Source: Acidobacteriaceae bacterium (lineage in GTDB: Bacteria > Acidobacteriota > Terriglobia > Bryobacterales > Bryobacteraceae). Taken from it: DNA of 64,000 bases. The position numbers and the translations under genes are program-made. The notes beneath the pieces are model-generated. The model ran no database searches and was not told the DNA's origin. It saw only the letters and a list, made by a program, of their open reading frames with translations. Positions 42,595 to 52,506 of the stretch are shown here, piece after piece (position 1 is the stretch's first letter; the number at the start of each line of letters is the position of its first letter). The stretch is taken from assembly GCA_019240405.1 (NCBI GenBank), contig JAFAYL010000004.1, positions 1 through 64,000 on the forward strand. The letters are read 5' to 3'.

Positions 42595-43404
42595 TCAGTG
42601 TAACTGGTCAGCGAGCGGGGAAGCGCCGGAATTGAGCTGGAACAGACTTTCAAAGTTCGAGGTGACCTCGGCGGCGAGCTGCTCGACCGTGATGCCGCGA
42701 GTTTGGGCGATTACTGTCGTGGTGTGAACGACATATGCCGGCTCATTGCGCTTGCCGCGATACGGGACGGGCGCGAGATAGGGCGAATCGGTTTCTATCA
42801 GCAGGCGGTCAGCAGGGGTAATGCGCGCTGCTTCGCGAATTTCCGCGGCTTTGGGGAACGTCGTCACGCCGCCGAAAGATAAGTAGAAGCCCAAATTCAA
42901 GCACTCGCGGGCGGCTTTGGGATCTCCGGTGAAACAGTGCATGATGCAGGGGAGTGCAGCGGGGTGCCAATGCGCGCGCAGGATATCGATGGTGTCGGAC
43001 CAAGCATCGCGGGTGTGAATTACGACGGGCGTGCGGAATTGAGCAGCGATTTCAAGTTGCCGGATGAAAACGGGCGCTTGGATCTCCTTTGGAACGCCCC
43101 AGTGATAATCGAGACCGATTTCGCCCAGCGCTTTCACCTTGGGGTGCTGGAGAAGGGCCTCGAGGTTGTTGAAGGTGTTTGCATCGACCTTGGGGGCATC
43201 ATTGGGGTGAACTCCAGCGGTCGCGAAAATGAACGGATACTTTTTAGCGAGGCGAACGGCTGCTTCGAGATCGGGAGGACCATTGCCGGTGCCGATGGCG
43301 AGTATGTATTTGAGGCCAGCTTCGCGGGCACGGTCGATTACGAGGGCGCGGTCTAGGTTGAATTGCTCGTCATCGAGATGGCAGTGGGAGTCGACCAGTT
43401 GCAA
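42595..43404 (-). CDS. tatD: TatD-family metal-dependent deoxyribonuclease
   Basis: A 269-residue TIM-barrel hydrolase. Metal ligands of the family are visible: DSHCHLDDEQF at the start, GEIGLDYHW, VIHTRDAWSD, CIMHCFTGDP and LLIETDSPYLAP near the end. TatD proteins are Mg-dependent 3' exonucleases and D-aminoacyl-tRNA deacylase-like enzymes involved in DNA quality control. Frequently encoded beside metG in bacteria, as here, where metG ends only seven bases upstream. Confidence 0.93.
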   Translation of the reverse strand: MQLVDSHCHLDDEQFNLDRALVIDRAREAGLKYILAIGTGNGPPDLEAAVRLAKKYPFIFATAGVHPNDAPKVDANTFNNLEALLQHPKVKALGEIGLDYHWGVPKEIQAPVFIRQLEIAAQFRTPVVIHTRDAWSDTIDILRAHWHPAALPCIMHCFTGDPKAARECLNLGFYLSFGGVTTFPKAAEIREAARITPADRLLIETDSPYLAPVPYRGKRNEPAYVVHTTTVIAQTRGITVEQLAAEVTSNFESLFQLNSGASPLADQLH

Positions 43405-43411
43405 TCGGGAC

Positions 43412-45352
43412 CTATTTTAGGCGGGATCCGACTGCGATGTCTTCGTGGAATCCGGCGAGAACGGGGAAGCCCTCATCCGTTGTGGCGGCGACGATCATGC
43501 CTTGTGAGGTAAGACCGCGCAGCTTGCGAGACTGGAGATTCGCGACAATAACGACCTTTCTGCCGATGAGGTCTTCCGGCTTGTACGCGGTTGCGATTCC
43601 AGCGACGATGGTACGCGGTTCGGGCTCGCCGATGTCAACTTTGAGGTGTAAAAGTTTATCAGCGCCTTTGACGCGCTCGGCGGCTTTGACTTCGCCGACG
43701 CAGAGATCGACTTTGGCGAACTCGTCGATGGAGATGAGAGTCGTCGTGCTCGGCGGCTGCGCGGCTGTGGAAGTCTCAGGAGACTTGCCGAGCAGCTCGG
43801 CTTGGCGGTTCTGTTCGATAGCTTCAAGTTCTCGCATTTTTTCAACAGTAGGTTTGAGATCGAGCCGGGGAAAGACAGCGAGAGTGTCGACGGCGCGAAG
43901 CGAACCGGCGGCTCCCCAACTCAGCGAATCGATCCGGACTTGATCGAGCGGCTGAGTGAGGCCAAGCTTCTCCCAAATCTTTTGCGCGGTGTGGGGCATG
44001 ATGGGATGGACCAGAATGCAAATGAGGCGCAACCCCTCCGCCGCCGTGAACAAAGTCTCATCGAGCTTCGCTTGCGCTTCGCGCGATTGATCTTTTGCGA
44101 GCTTCCAGGGCGCGCGCTCGACGATAAATTTATCGACGGCTGAAAGAATGCTCCAGACGTGTTCCAGGCCGCGCGAAAAATCGAACGCGTCATAGGCGGC
44201 GAGCACAGCTTGAGCAACGGTCTGCGAGAATTCGGCGACTCTCGGATCGCCAGCGTGGGCTGAAATCTCGCCCCCACGACTTTGCTGAATCATGGTTAGG
44301 GTGCGGCTCGCGAGATTTCCGAGACCATTCGCCAGATCGGAGTTGTAGCGGCCAACCAGCGCGTCGTAGCTGAAGCTCCCATCCTGGCCGAAAACGATTT
44401 CGCGGAGAAGGAAGTAGCGCAGAGCGTCGACTCCCATTACGTCCGAGATCGGGGTAGGCCGCACGATGTTGCCCCGCGATTTGCTCATTTTGTCTTTTTC
44501 GAAGAGCAGCCAGCCGTGAGCGAAGACGCGCTTGGGGAGATCCCAGCCAGCAGCCATGAGAAATGCGGGCCAATATACGGCGTGGAAGCGCAGAATTTCT
44601 TTGCCGATCAAATGGAGATCGGCGGGCCAGCGGTCTTCACCCGCTACCGCGGTGAAGTAAGCCATCAAAGCGTCGAACCATACATAGAAGACGTGCGCTG
44701 GGTCGGATTCGACGGGAATTCCCCATTTGATGCTGGTGCGAGTGATCGAGAGATCGTTAAGTCCCTGTTTGACGAACGAGAGGACTTCGTTGCGACGAAT
44801 ATCGGGCTGGATGAAATCGGGGTGAGCGCCGTAGAACGCGAGCAGCCGGTCGGTGAACGCGGAGAGTTTAAAGAAGTAGTTCTCTTCGGTGAGCTCTTCG
44901 TAGGCTTTGCCGGTTTCCGGATCAATGTCGCCCGGCTTGGCTTCTGTAACAAAGGATTCACTGACGACGGCGTAGAGGCCCGTGTATGTGCCCTTGTAGA
45001 TGTATCCATTGTTAAGACAAGCTTCAAAAAGGGCATTCACATTTTTCGCGTGGTTGGGTGCTGTCGTGCGCTGGAAGCGATCAATTTGGAGATCGAGCTT
45101 CTCCCATTGCGCGCGAAATTCTTTCGAGATGATTTCGACGAACTCCTCGGGTGTTTTACCCTGCGCACGGGCGGCACGCTCCACTTTCGTACCGTGTTCA
45201 TCGGTACCAGTCGTGAGGACAACGTCGTAGCCTTGCATGCGTTTCAGCCTGGCGATGGTCTCGGCGGCGATCGTGGTGTATGCATGCCCAATGTGAGGCG
45301 CAGCGTTGACATAGTAGATGGGTGTTGTGAGGTAGTACTTACCTGGGCTCAT
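43412..45352 (-). CDS. metG: Methionyl-tRNA synthetase
   Basis: A 646-residue class I synthetase. The HIGH motif is APHIGHAYTT and the KMSKS loop is KDKMSKSRGN. The insertion after FVTEAKPGDIDPETGKAYEEL carries no zinc-knuckle cysteines, so this is the zinc-free type. A C-terminal tRNA-binding domain (~540-646, DLCVGEVKAAERVKGADKLLHLKVDIG) matches the dimerising EMAP/Trbp111 fold. The start codon directly follows the larC stop. It charges initiator and elongator tRNA-Met. Confidence 0.96.
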   Translation of the reverse strand: MSPGKYYLTTPIYYVNAAPHIGHAYTTIAAETIARLKRMQGYDVVLTTGTDEHGTKVERAARAQGKTPEEFVEIISKEFRAQWEKLDLQIDRFQRTTAPNHAKNVNALFEACLNNGYIYKGTYTGLYAVVSESFVTEAKPGDIDPETGKAYEELTEENYFFKLSAFTDRLLAFYGAHPDFIQPDIRRNEVLSFVKQGLNDLSITRTSIKWGIPVESDPAHVFYVWFDALMAYFTAVAGEDRWPADLHLIGKEILRFHAVYWPAFLMAAGWDLPKRVFAHGWLLFEKDKMSKSRGNIVRPTPISDVMGVDALRYFLLREIVFGQDGSFSYDALVGRYNSDLANGLGNLASRTLTMIQQSRGGEISAHAGDPRVAEFSQTVAQAVLAAYDAFDFSRGLEHVWSILSAVDKFIVERAPWKLAKDQSREAQAKLDETLFTAAEGLRLICILVHPIMPHTAQKIWEKLGLTQPLDQVRIDSLSWGAAGSLRAVDTLAVFPRLDLKPTVEKMRELEAIEQNRQAELLGKSPETSTAAQPPSTTTLISIDEFAKVDLCVGEVKAAERVKGADKLLHLKVDIGEPEPRTIVAGIATAYKPEDLIGRKVVIVANLQSRKLRGLTSQGMIVAATTDEGFPVLAGFHEDIAVGSRLK

Positions 45353-46522
45353 TCAAGAATTGTCGATTCCAAGTCTTCGAAATGTTTGATTCGCCTCGGC
45401 GATGACTTCGCGCAGCGGGACTCCGTTCTGCGCGGCGGCTCTGCGGCAATCGTCGAATTCGGGAGCGAAGGTACCGTTTTCGGTGTATTTAATACGGACT
45501 CTGCCGTACGAGGTTTCGACTTCGACGGTGTCGCGGGCGAGAACGCGACGCTCGGCCCGAAGAATGCGCACCCCGAGAGTACTTGTTTCGGCAAAAAGAG
45601 TGGAAGCGAGCTGCTCGGTGAATTCAGGGGCTGAGAGCACCGAAATCATGGTTGCCGGACGGTTTTTCTTCATGAAAACCGGAGTGAGGGTCACGTCGAG
45701 CGCGCCTTCATCGAGGAGGCGCTCCATTGCATAACCGAGGATCTGAGGCGTCGAATCATCGATGTTTGCTTCGAGAATGTTTACGGATGTCGATTGGGCG
45801 GCATCCGTACGTTCGCCGACCAGCACACGTAGAACATTTGCTTGCGATGGAAAATCTTTCTCACCCGCTCCGAAGCCCTGCGATGTGATGCGCATCGGCT
45901 GCATGGAACCGAAGTTGCTCGCGAGCGTGGCGAGGAGCGCCGCACCGGTTGGAGTAGTGAGCTCGCTTTGCGGGCCGGCGGAATAGATAGGCGCGTTGTT
46001 TAGAAGCTCGGCGGTGGCGGGCGCGGGAACGGGGAGGCGCCCGTGCGAGGTCTCGATAGTGCCGCTGCCGACGTTAATGGCGGAACTGGAGATTTCGCTG
46101 ATATTTAACAGATCGAGCGCGACGCACGCGCCTACGATGTCGCAGATGGAATCGACTGCGCCGATCTCATGGAAATGAACTTTCTCGATAGGTACATTGT
46201 GCATCTTCGCTTCCGCATCAGCTATGCGGCGAAAGATGGCGAGTGCGTTTTCTCTTGCGCCATTCGAGATTTTGCCCGCTTCGATGATTTTTTCAATCTG
46301 CGGAAGCTGGCGATGACTCGTCTGTCCGTCGCATTCGACCATGAATTTCGATGCCGTAATGCCTTTGCGCGTGGTCTTTTCAACGTGGAAAGAAACGTTG
46401 AGATTCAGGCTGCGAAGGGCCGAATCGAGAGCGGGCCACTCGGCGCCCGCATCTACTAGCGCGCCGACTGTCATATCGCCGCTAATGCCTGAAAAGGCAT
46501 CGAAATGGCAAATTTTTGTCAA
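45353..46522 (-). CDS. larC: LarC-type nickel-pincer cofactor protein
   Basis: A 389-residue protein. The N-terminal signature HFDAFSGISGDMTVGALVDAG and the later NILEANIDDSTPQILGYAMERLL identify the LarC/DUF111 family, which inserts nickel into the pyridinium bis-thiocarboxylate cofactor of lactate racemase-type enzymes with CTP. Many bacteria encode LarC without LarA, so its use here is open; larB, larE and larA are not in this window. It is encoded between purK (31-base gap) and metG (no gap), inside a housekeeping transcript. Confidence 0.88.
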   Translation of the reverse strand: MTKICHFDAFSGISGDMTVGALVDAGAEWPALDSALRSLNLNVSFHVEKTTRKGITASKFMVECDGQTSHRQLPQIEKIIEAGKISNGARENALAIFRRIADAEAKMHNVPIEKVHFHEIGAVDSICDIVGACVALDLLNISEISSSAINVGSGTIETSHGRLPVPAPATAELLNNAPIYSAGPQSELTTPTGAALLATLASNFGSMQPMRITSQGFGAGEKDFPSQANVLRVLVGERTDAAQSTSVNILEANIDDSTPQILGYAMERLLDEGALDVTLTPVFMKKNRPATMISVLSAPEFTEQLASTLFAETSTLGVRILRAERRVLARDTVEVETSYGRVRIKYTENGTFAPEFDDCRRAAAQNGVPLREVIAEANQTFRRLGIDNS

Positions 46523-46553
46523 AATGAGACCGAATTTACCCGCTGCGTTTAGT

Positions 46554-47726
46554 TTACGAGACGGCTAATCGAGGTGCCGAAACGAGGTGGCGGGCACGTT
46601 CTACGTCTGCGAGGGCCTGCTCTGGAGTTGCGGCGAGCGCGGTTAGATGGCCCATTTTGCGGCCGGGCCGTGGAGTCACCTTGCCATAGAGATGCAGCTT
46701 TACGTCCGGTATTGAAGCGGCTGCAGCCCAGTCGGGTTCGCCATCGGCCCAAACGTCACCAAGCAGGTTCGCCATTGCGGCGGGAGTGAACTGTTTCGTG
46801 TCCCCTAGGCCGAGACCGCATACGGCGCGGAGCTGCTGCTCGAACTGGCTTGTGAGATTGGCATCGAATGTGAAGTGTCCTGAATTGTGAGGGCGGGGCG
46901 CGAGCTCGTTGATGAGGAGCCTGCCGTCTTTGCATACGAAAAACTCCACGCAAAGGACGCCAACCACTTCGAGTTTTTCGAGCACGGCTCGGGCGATTTC
47001 GACTGCTTCGGATGCGATTTTGGGGCACACCCGGCCGGGCGCGATCGACAAATCGAGAATGCGATTTCGATGATGATTTTCTACAGCGCCGTAATGCGCG
47101 AACTCGCCTGAATGGGTTCGGGCAGCGACGATGGAGATCTCGAGATCGAAATCGACAAAGGCCTCAAGCACGGCCTCACGCGCTCCTACATTTTGCCAGG
47201 CGTTTTCGAAGTCGGAAGGAGATGTGAGATGAAACTGGCCCTTACCGTCGTAGCCGAAATCGGCGGTTTTGAGAATGGCGGGGAGGCCCAGCTCGGAAGC
47301 TGCGAGGGTGAGATCGCTACGGCTTCGAATGGCACGGAAACGCGTGACGGGAAGGCCAGCTTCAGAAAGGAATGTCTTTTCACGGAGGCGATGCTGCGCG
47401 ATATGCAGGATATGCCCGCTCGGCCGAACGGGCGCGTATTCAGCGGCGGCTGCGGCGGTAGCTGCGGGAACGTTTTCGAATTCAAACGTGACGACAGAAA
47501 CAGCGCTCGCGAATTTGCGAACAGCGTCGAGATCATTGTAGCCGGCGTTGATTTCCACATCCGCTACTTGTCCGGTAGGAGTGTCCTCGTCAGGAGAGAG
47601 CGTGTGAACACGGTAACCCATGCGGCGAGCGGCGATAGCGAACATGCGCCCAAGCTGCCCACTGCCAAGCACGCCAATCGTGCTTCCCGGGAGCACCGGT
47701 TGAAAGCGAGAGCGGTTTATTGTCAC
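46554..47726 (-). CDS. purK: 5-(carboxyamino)imidazole ribonucleotide synthase
   Basis: About 390 residues from the GTG at 47726, which overlaps the purE stop as GTGA; a longer ORF reading to 47771 is antisense-like and less likely. The preATP-grasp domain opens with [24 protein letters not shown], then ATP-grasp follows ([41 protein letters not shown]). PurK carboxylates AIR with bicarbonate and ATP, giving N5-CAIR for PurE. Both genes together show the two-step purine route. Confidence 0.95.
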   Translation of the reverse strand: MTINRSRFQPVLPGSTIGVLGSGQLGRMFAIAARRMGYRVHTLSPDEDTPTGQVADVEINAGYNDLDAVRKFASAVSVVTFEFENVPAATAAAAAEYAPVRPSGHILHIAQHRLREKTFLSEAGLPVTRFRAIRSRSDLTLAASELGLPAILKTADFGYDGKGQFHLTSPSDFENAWQNVGAREAVLEAFVDFDLEISIVAARTHSGEFAHYGAVENHHRNRILDLSIAPGRVCPKIASEAVEIARAVLEKLEVVGVLCVEFFVCKDGRLLINELAPRPHNSGHFTFDANLTSQFEQQLRAVCGLGLGDTKQFTPAAMANLLGDVWADGEPDWAAAASIPDVKLHLYGKVTPRPGRKMGHLTALAATPEQALADVERARHLVSAPRLAVS

Positions 47727-48253
47727 GGAAGGCGATCCCCGAGAACTGAATCTCGCTGTTCGCGACGCCAAACATCGAGGCGGGAGCGAATTTCGGGATA
47801 TTTATTGCCAAGAATTGCGGCTGCGAGAAGCGCCGCGTTTTTCGCGCCGGCATTGCCGATCGCGAGCGTTCCGACAGGAACGCCGGCGGGCATCTGAACG
47901 ATCGAGAGTAGCGAATCGATGCCGTTCAGAGTGTTGCTCTTGATGGGCACTCCCAAAACAGGCAGAGTTGTGTGAGCCGCAACCATACCCGGCAAATGAG
48001 CAGCGCCACCCGCGGCAGCAATGATGACTTCAATGCCCCGCCCTGCGGCGGTTTTTGCGTACTCCGCCATCCAATCCGGCGTCCGATGAGCCGAGACGAT
48101 ACGGCATTCGTGAGTAATACCGAGCGTATCGAGCATGTTGCTAGAGTGCTGCATGGTTTCCCAATCGGACTTGCTGCCCATAATGACGCCGATGAACGGG
48201 TGATCTGAAGCAATGGTTGACCCGCCGCTTGGCTCAGGGCTCGGTGCCGGCAT
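47723..48253 (-). CDS. purE: N5-CAIR mutase
   Basis: A 176-residue PurE with the family core [30 protein letters not shown] and [17 protein letters not shown], then [22 protein letters not shown]. It rearranges N5-CAIR to CAIR; class I PurE, consistent with the neighbouring purK. The first ~17 residues are a Pro/Ser-rich extension. The ATG shares one base with the icd stop (TAATG), and the end overlaps purK. Confidence 0.96.
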   Translation of the reverse strand: MPAPSPEPSGGSTIASDHPFIGVIMGSKSDWETMQHSSNMLDTLGITHECRIVSAHRTPDWMAEYAKTAAGRGIEVIIAAAGGAAHLPGMVAAHTTLPVLGVPIKSNTLNGIDSLLSIVQMPAGVPVGTLAIGNAGAKNAALLAAAILGNKYPEIRSRLDVWRREQRDSVLGDRLP

Positions 48254-49707
48254 TACTCGCCCTGCGAAGCAGCGAAGCCCTTTTGGCCGTCGAAGGTGTA
48301 GAGGTTTTCTATTTTGATGAAGTCGAGACCCGCTTTTTGTATTCGATCGAGCAAACTAACAACTTGTTGATGGCTCACCGGCTTTTGATTTCTATCCGAC
48401 ATGAAGCCGGCGCGCCAATGATCCGTGCAAAACGTTTCTTCAAAACCGTCAGGATAAACTTTGACGCCGCGATTGCTGAGAGATGTGAGTTTCAGGCCGT
48501 CGCCATTGAATTGCTCGAGACGCTTCCCCAGCTCGCGGGGATTTCGCTCGGTCCAGTGGAGAAAGACGTCGACGCCGACCAGCTCCTTATTTGAATGTCT
48601 GGTTGAGCTCAGGTTCTGCTCGAAGGTTTGTTTGGGAGCCTTTGAGTAGGATGCCGGCTTTAGTTTTTCAGGTTTCTTATTGAGGCGAGCAACAACAGCT
48701 TCGGCGAACTCTTTCGTGCCGACTTTCTCTTTGCTGGTCCCCTCCTTAAAGATGTCGTACGTGTGCACTCCATCTTCAATTGTCCGCAGCCATGCGTTGT
48801 GAATCAGCTCGGCGATATCGGGTTGATCGATATGTACCAGCATGAGCAGACCGCCATGGAGAAGACCGGAAGGATTGGCCAAGTTCTGTCCTGCGCGGCG
48901 CGGGGCGGAACCGTGAATCGCTTCGAACATAGCGCAGTGATCGCCGATATTGGCTGAGCCGGCGAGGCCGACTGAGCCAGCAATTTGGGCAGCAACGTCC
49001 GAGAGAATGTCGCCGTACAGATTCGGCATAACGATGACGTCGAAGGCGGACGGAGTATCAGCAAGCTTCGCGGCCCCAATGTCGACGATCCAATGCTCTT
49101 TTTCGAATTCCGGGTACTCGGCGCCCACTTCATCGAAGACCTTGTGGAACAGGCCGTCCGTAAATTTCATGATGTTGTCTTTGCTGAAGCATGTAACTTT
49201 TTTACGGTTGTTGCGACGCGCGTACTGGAAGGCGTAGCGAATGATCTTTTCGGATCCCGGGCGGCTGATGAGCTTCAAGCACTGGTAGACTTCGTCAGTT
49301 TGCCGGTGCTCGATACCAGCGTAAAGATCTTCTTCGTTTTCACGAACGATCACGACGTCCATGCCGGGGTGCTTCGTTTGAACGTAGGGATGATAGGAGA
49401 CGCAAGGGCGAACATTCGCGTAAAGACCGAGGGTCTTCCGGGTGGTAACATTCAGCGATTTGAAGCCGCCGCCCTGCGGAGTAGTAATAGGCGCTTTGAA
49501 AAAAACCTTAGTGTGGCGGAGAGACTCCCAGGCGCTCGGCTCGATGCCGGAATTGATACCGCGGAGATAAACTTTTTCGCCGATTTCAATCGTGTGCGGT
49601 TCGATCCGCGCACCGGCCTCTTGCATGATGTGGAGGGCGGCCGCCATGATTTCCGGGCCGATGCCGTCGCCGTGCGCCACTGTGATGGGAACTAGATTTG
49701 ATGCCAT
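48253..49707 (-). CDS. icd: NADP-dependent isocitrate dehydrogenase
   Basis: About 484 residues from the ATG at 49707 (a GTG two codons earlier is possible). Substrate-binding and metal residues sit in [43 protein letters not shown] and [25 protein letters not shown] (quoted as separate motifs). A ~130-residue C-terminal extension beyond the usual ~340 places it with the longer isocitrate dehydrogenases of the Rickettsia/Thermus type. It oxidises isocitrate to 2-oxoglutarate in the TCA cycle. First gene of the long reverse-strand run. Confidence 0.9.
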   Translation of the reverse strand: MASNLVPITVAHGDGIGPEIMAAALHIMQEAGARIEPHTIEIGEKVYLRGINSGIEPSAWESLRHTKVFFKAPITTPQGGGFKSLNVTTRKTLGLYANVRPCVSYHPYVQTKHPGMDVVIVRENEEDLYAGIEHRQTDEVYQCLKLISRPGSEKIIRYAFQYARRNNRKKVTCFSKDNIMKFTDGLFHKVFDEVGAEYPEFEKEHWIVDIGAAKLADTPSAFDVIVMPNLYGDILSDVAAQIAGSVGLAGSANIGDHCAMFEAIHGSAPRRAGQNLANPSGLLHGGLLMLVHIDQPDIAELIHNAWLRTIEDGVHTYDIFKEGTSKEKVGTKEFAEAVVARLNKKPEKLKPASYSKAPKQTFEQNLSSTRHSNKELVGVDVFLHWTERNPRELGKRLEQFNGDGLKLTSLSNRGVKVYPDGFEETFCTDHWRAGFMSDRNQKPVSHQQVVSLLDRIQKAGLDFIKIENLYTFDGQKGFAASQGE

Positions 49708-49763
49708 AGACACAGAGCTATTACAGCAGAGCGAAGCAAAAGGCGAGGGGGTACACTGACAGT

Positions 49764-50657
49764 TTGGCGCCTCACAGAGAGCTCCTCGATTCCTCTCGAT
49801 CGACAGTGCACGACTATATCGAGCTAACGAAGCCGCGAATTACGTGGCTCATTCTGATGAGCACCGGTATCGGCTATTATTTCGGCCGGACTGGGAACTG
49901 GCAATTCTGGGTGCTCTTTCACACGATCGTCGGGACAGGTCTCATCGCCTCGGGCACTGCGGCGCTGAATCAGTGGTATGAGCGCGACGCTGACCGGCAC
50001 ATGCGGAGAACACAAATGCGTCCGTTACCAGCGGGAAGGCTGTCGCCGCGGACAGCACTGCTGTTTGGGATTGCTCTCGCCATTTGTGGCGGATTAGAAC
50101 TAGGATTCGGCGTCAACTGGCTCGCATCCGTGCTCGGCGTTTCTACGCTGCTGATGTACCTGTTTTTATACACGCCGCTCAAGCAGAAGACGTGGTGGTC
50201 GACAACGGTCGGGGCGATCCCGGGCGCTATGCCTCCGCTGATCGGTTACGCGGCGGCCGCGGACCGGCTGACTCCGCAGGCTTGGGTGCTGTACGCGATT
50301 CTGTTCCTTTGGCAGTTTCCGCATTTTTACGCGATCGCGTGGATGTATCGCGACGACTATGCGCGCGCGGGCATCCGAATGTTGCCTGTGGTTGAACCGG
50401 ATGGCGAATCCACCGCGCGGCAGATCCTGCTTTACTCAGTCCTCCTGATACCTATCAGTGTGCTGCCGAAATGGATGGGAATGACGGGAACCCTCTACAT
50501 GGCGGGCGCGATCGCTTTGGGATTGTTGTTTCTCTACTCGGGAGTGCGTGTATCGCTCGATCGCACAAAGGCGCGCGCGCGGAGAGTGCTGCTGGCATCT
50601 GTCGTTTATCTGCCTCTCCTCTATTGCCTAATGGTTTTCGATCCCGTTCGCTCGTGA
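49764..50657 (+). CDS. ctaB: Haem O synthase (protohaem IX farnesyltransferase)
   Basis: A 297-residue UbiA-type prenyltransferase starting at TTG, with about eight membrane helices. The aspartate motif NQWYERDADRHMRRTQ and MRPLPAGRL identify the haem-farnesylating branch, with YTPLKQKTWW and IPGAMPPLIGY in the later loops. It makes haem O for haem-copper oxidases. It diverges from icd with a ~50-base promoter region and is translationally coupled to the SCO gene. Confidence 0.95.
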   Translation: MAPHRELLDSSRSTVHDYIELTKPRITWLILMSTGIGYYFGRTGNWQFWVLFHTIVGTGLIASGTAALNQWYERDADRHMRRTQMRPLPAGRLSPRTALLFGIALAICGGLELGFGVNWLASVLGVSTLLMYLFLYTPLKQKTWWSTTVGAIPGAMPPLIGYAAAADRLTPQAWVLYAILFLWQFPHFYAIAWMYRDDYARAGIRMLPVVEPDGESTARQILLYSVLLIPISVLPKWMGMTGTLYMAGAIALGLLFLYSGVRVSLDRTKARARRVLLASVVYLPLLYCLMVFDPVRS

Positions 50658-51229
50658 GCATCCCGGCACGAGCAATCCTGGGCCTTTTCGCGGCGATCAC
50701 GGTTTTTCTCGTATCCTGCGCGAGCGGCGCCAGCAAGCTGCCAGCCTACGATGCTGTCCCGAGGTTCACGATGACCGATTCCGAGGGGCATACATTCGAT
50801 AGCAAAGCCCTCGAAGGCAAAGTATGGATTGCGGATTTCATTTATACAAGTTGCCCTGGTCCATGTCCGCGGATGACATCCGAGATGCACAAGGTGCAGC
50901 AGCAGGTAAGGGGCAAGCCTGACGTGAAGCTGGTTTCGATTTCAGTGGATCCGGAGCATGATTCTCCAGCGGTGTTGCATGACTATGCGCGTCGATTTGG
51001 CGGTCCGACGGACAACTGGATCTTCTTGACGGGATCTCCCGAAACGGTTCACTTGCTTGCCTACAACGTTTTTCACACGGGCGATGTGATCAGCAAAATG
51101 GACCACAGCACAAAATTCGCACTGGTTGACAAGCACGGGACCATTCGCGGCTATTACTCAAGCCTCGAGCCGGACAGCATCGCGGAGCTATTGCAAGATG
51201 CGAACGCGCTGCGGAAGCAAACCTCGTGA
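50654..51229 (+). CDS. SCO1/SenC-type copper chaperone
   Basis: About 191 residues from the GTG at 50654, which overlaps the ctaB stop as GTGA. A lipobox (FLVSC, C22) makes it a likely lipoprotein. Copper ligands of the SCO family are visible: C67 and C71 (SCPGPCP) and H151 (MDHSTKF). It delivers copper to the CuA site of cytochrome oxidase. The longer ORF upstream (from 50471) is antisense-like and not part of the protein. Together with ctaB and the DUF420 gene it forms an oxidase-assembly operon. Confidence 0.92.
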   Translation: MSIPARAILGLFAAITVFLVSCASGASKLPAYDAVPRFTMTDSEGHTFDSKALEGKVWIADFIYTSCPGPCPRMTSEMHKVQQQVRGKPDVKLVSISVDPEHDSPAVLHDYARRFGGPTDNWIFLTGSPETVHLLAYNVFHTGDVISKMDHSTKFALVDKHGTIRGYYSSLEPDSIAELLQDANALRKQTS

Positions 51230-51669
51230 TTCTGTTGCTTTCTTTTGGCGTCCACGACCTGCCGGCTGTAAACGCAATCCTGAATGCAGTGGCGGCACTG
51301 CTGCTGATCACCGGTTACGCGTTTATCCGGCAAGGCAAATGGCGAGCCCATGCGAGTACGATGCTCGCGGCGTTTATCGTGTCATGCGTTTTCTTGATCT
51401 GTTATGTGGTTTACCACTTGAATGTTGGATCGGTGAAGTTTGACAAGCCGGGCCAGGTGCGGACGGTTTACTTGTGGATTCTAGGAACGCATACAGTGCT
51501 GGCGGCCACTGTTCCCGTTCTGGCAATTATCACGCTGCGGCGAGCTCTTCGGACAGAGTTCGATAGACATCAAGCCATTGCGCGATGGACACTTCCCGTT
51601 TGGTTGTACGTGAGCGTTACGGGAGTGATTGTGTACGTGATGCTCTATTTGGTGAGGCCGCGACTCTAA
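51226..51669 (+). CDS. DUF420 membrane protein
   Basis: A 147-residue protein starting at GTG, overlapping the SCO stop as GTGA. Four membrane helices; conserved polar positions include NAILNAVAALLL, YAFIRQGKWRAH, CYVVYHLNVG and the final TGVIVYVMLYLVRP. DUF420 proteins, like CtaM of B. subtilis, accompany oxidase assembly genes. Its place after ctaB and sco supports a role in cytochrome oxidase maturation. Confidence 0.9.
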   Translation: MILLLSFGVHDLPAVNAILNAVAALLLITGYAFIRQGKWRAHASTMLAAFIVSCVFLICYVVYHLNVGSVKFDKPGQVRTVYLWILGTHTVLAATVPVLAIITLRRALRTEFDRHQAIARWTLPVWLYVSVTGVIVYVMLYLVRPRL

Positions 51670-51715
51670 TGAAAGAGCGGCCAGTGATCCACACCGGCCG
51701 CTCGGAAAGGTTCGA

Positions 51716-52279
51716 TCAGTATCTGGACCCGGCGGTGGTGGTTGCGCCGGCTCCGACTGTAGCTCCCGAAGTGGCGGAGGCCTGCAGGTTAATGGATCCT
51801 TCGGCGATTTGGTTCAACTTCTCGTCTGCCGCTTTTTCTTCCTGAAGAGTTTGTTGCAGAAGGTTGGCGGCTTCGTTTAAGCCCAATCTGCGGGCAAATG
51901 AGCGAGCGGTTCCGTAGCCGGAAATTTCATAATGCTCAACGCGTTGAGCCGCCGCAATGAGGGCCGCATCCTTGATGCTGGAATCGCCTTTGGCGTCCAC
52001 CATCTCTTCGCCTTCAGAGATCAACCCCTTCATGGCCTGGCAGGTTTCGCGCTTCGGGTCTGTACCGAGTTGGCGGAAAATTGTCTCCAAACGAGAGACA
52101 TGGCCCTCCGTTTCAGCCAGGTGCTGCTGAAAGGCTTGCTGAAGCTGGCTCGAACTAGCAGCTTCGGCCATTTTCGGAAGGGCTTGGGTGAGGCGCTGCT
52201 CTGCATCGTAGAGGTCTTCCAGTTGGTTTACAAAAAGATCTTCGAAGGAGTTAAATTCTGTGCTGGAAAAAAGTTTCAT
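51716..52279 (-). CDS. DUF892 (YciE/YciF-type) ferritin-like protein
   Basis: A 187-residue protein with the ferritin-like four-helix pattern: FEDLFVNQLEDLYDAEQRL, HLAETEGHVSRLE, AQRVEHYEISGYGTARSFA and QTLQEEKAADEKL provide acidic/His metal ligands for a di-iron centre. The C-terminal ~20 residues are Ala/Gly/Thr-rich. Such proteins are stress-induced in many bacteria, and some bind iron. No cotranscribed partner is evident. Confidence 0.9.
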   Translation of the reverse strand: MKLFSSTEFNSFEDLFVNQLEDLYDAEQRLTQALPKMAEAASSSQLQQAFQQHLAETEGHVSRLETIFRQLGTDPKRETCQAMKGLISEGEEMVDAKGDSSIKDAALIAAAQRVEHYEISGYGTARSFARRLGLNEAANLLQQTLQEEKAADEKLNQIAEGSINLQASATSGATVGAGATTTAGSRY

Positions 52280-52506
52280 AGTCTACCTCGCTTGGCCTGC
52301 CGAGAGAACGCTCTTTACGTGTTTAGCAGGCCCAATTATGGGACTCAAACTGGAAGCCAATGTTACGCAGCCAGCGGTCCTTAGCACGACGGAAAATTCC
52401 GGTCGAGCGAATGGGCGGAGAAACCTTTTTCCGAGCTTAAATCGAACAAGTGTGAGTCTACGGTTCATGGCGAAGCAGTTGCTACGCTATACCGAAAGGG
52501 GACAGC

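Noticed and set aside
44516-45634. A 372-residue forward ORF opposite metG and larC
   Set aside because: It is fully antisense to two clearly identified genes and has no recognisable protein pattern; long antisense ORFs are common in GC-rich sequence.
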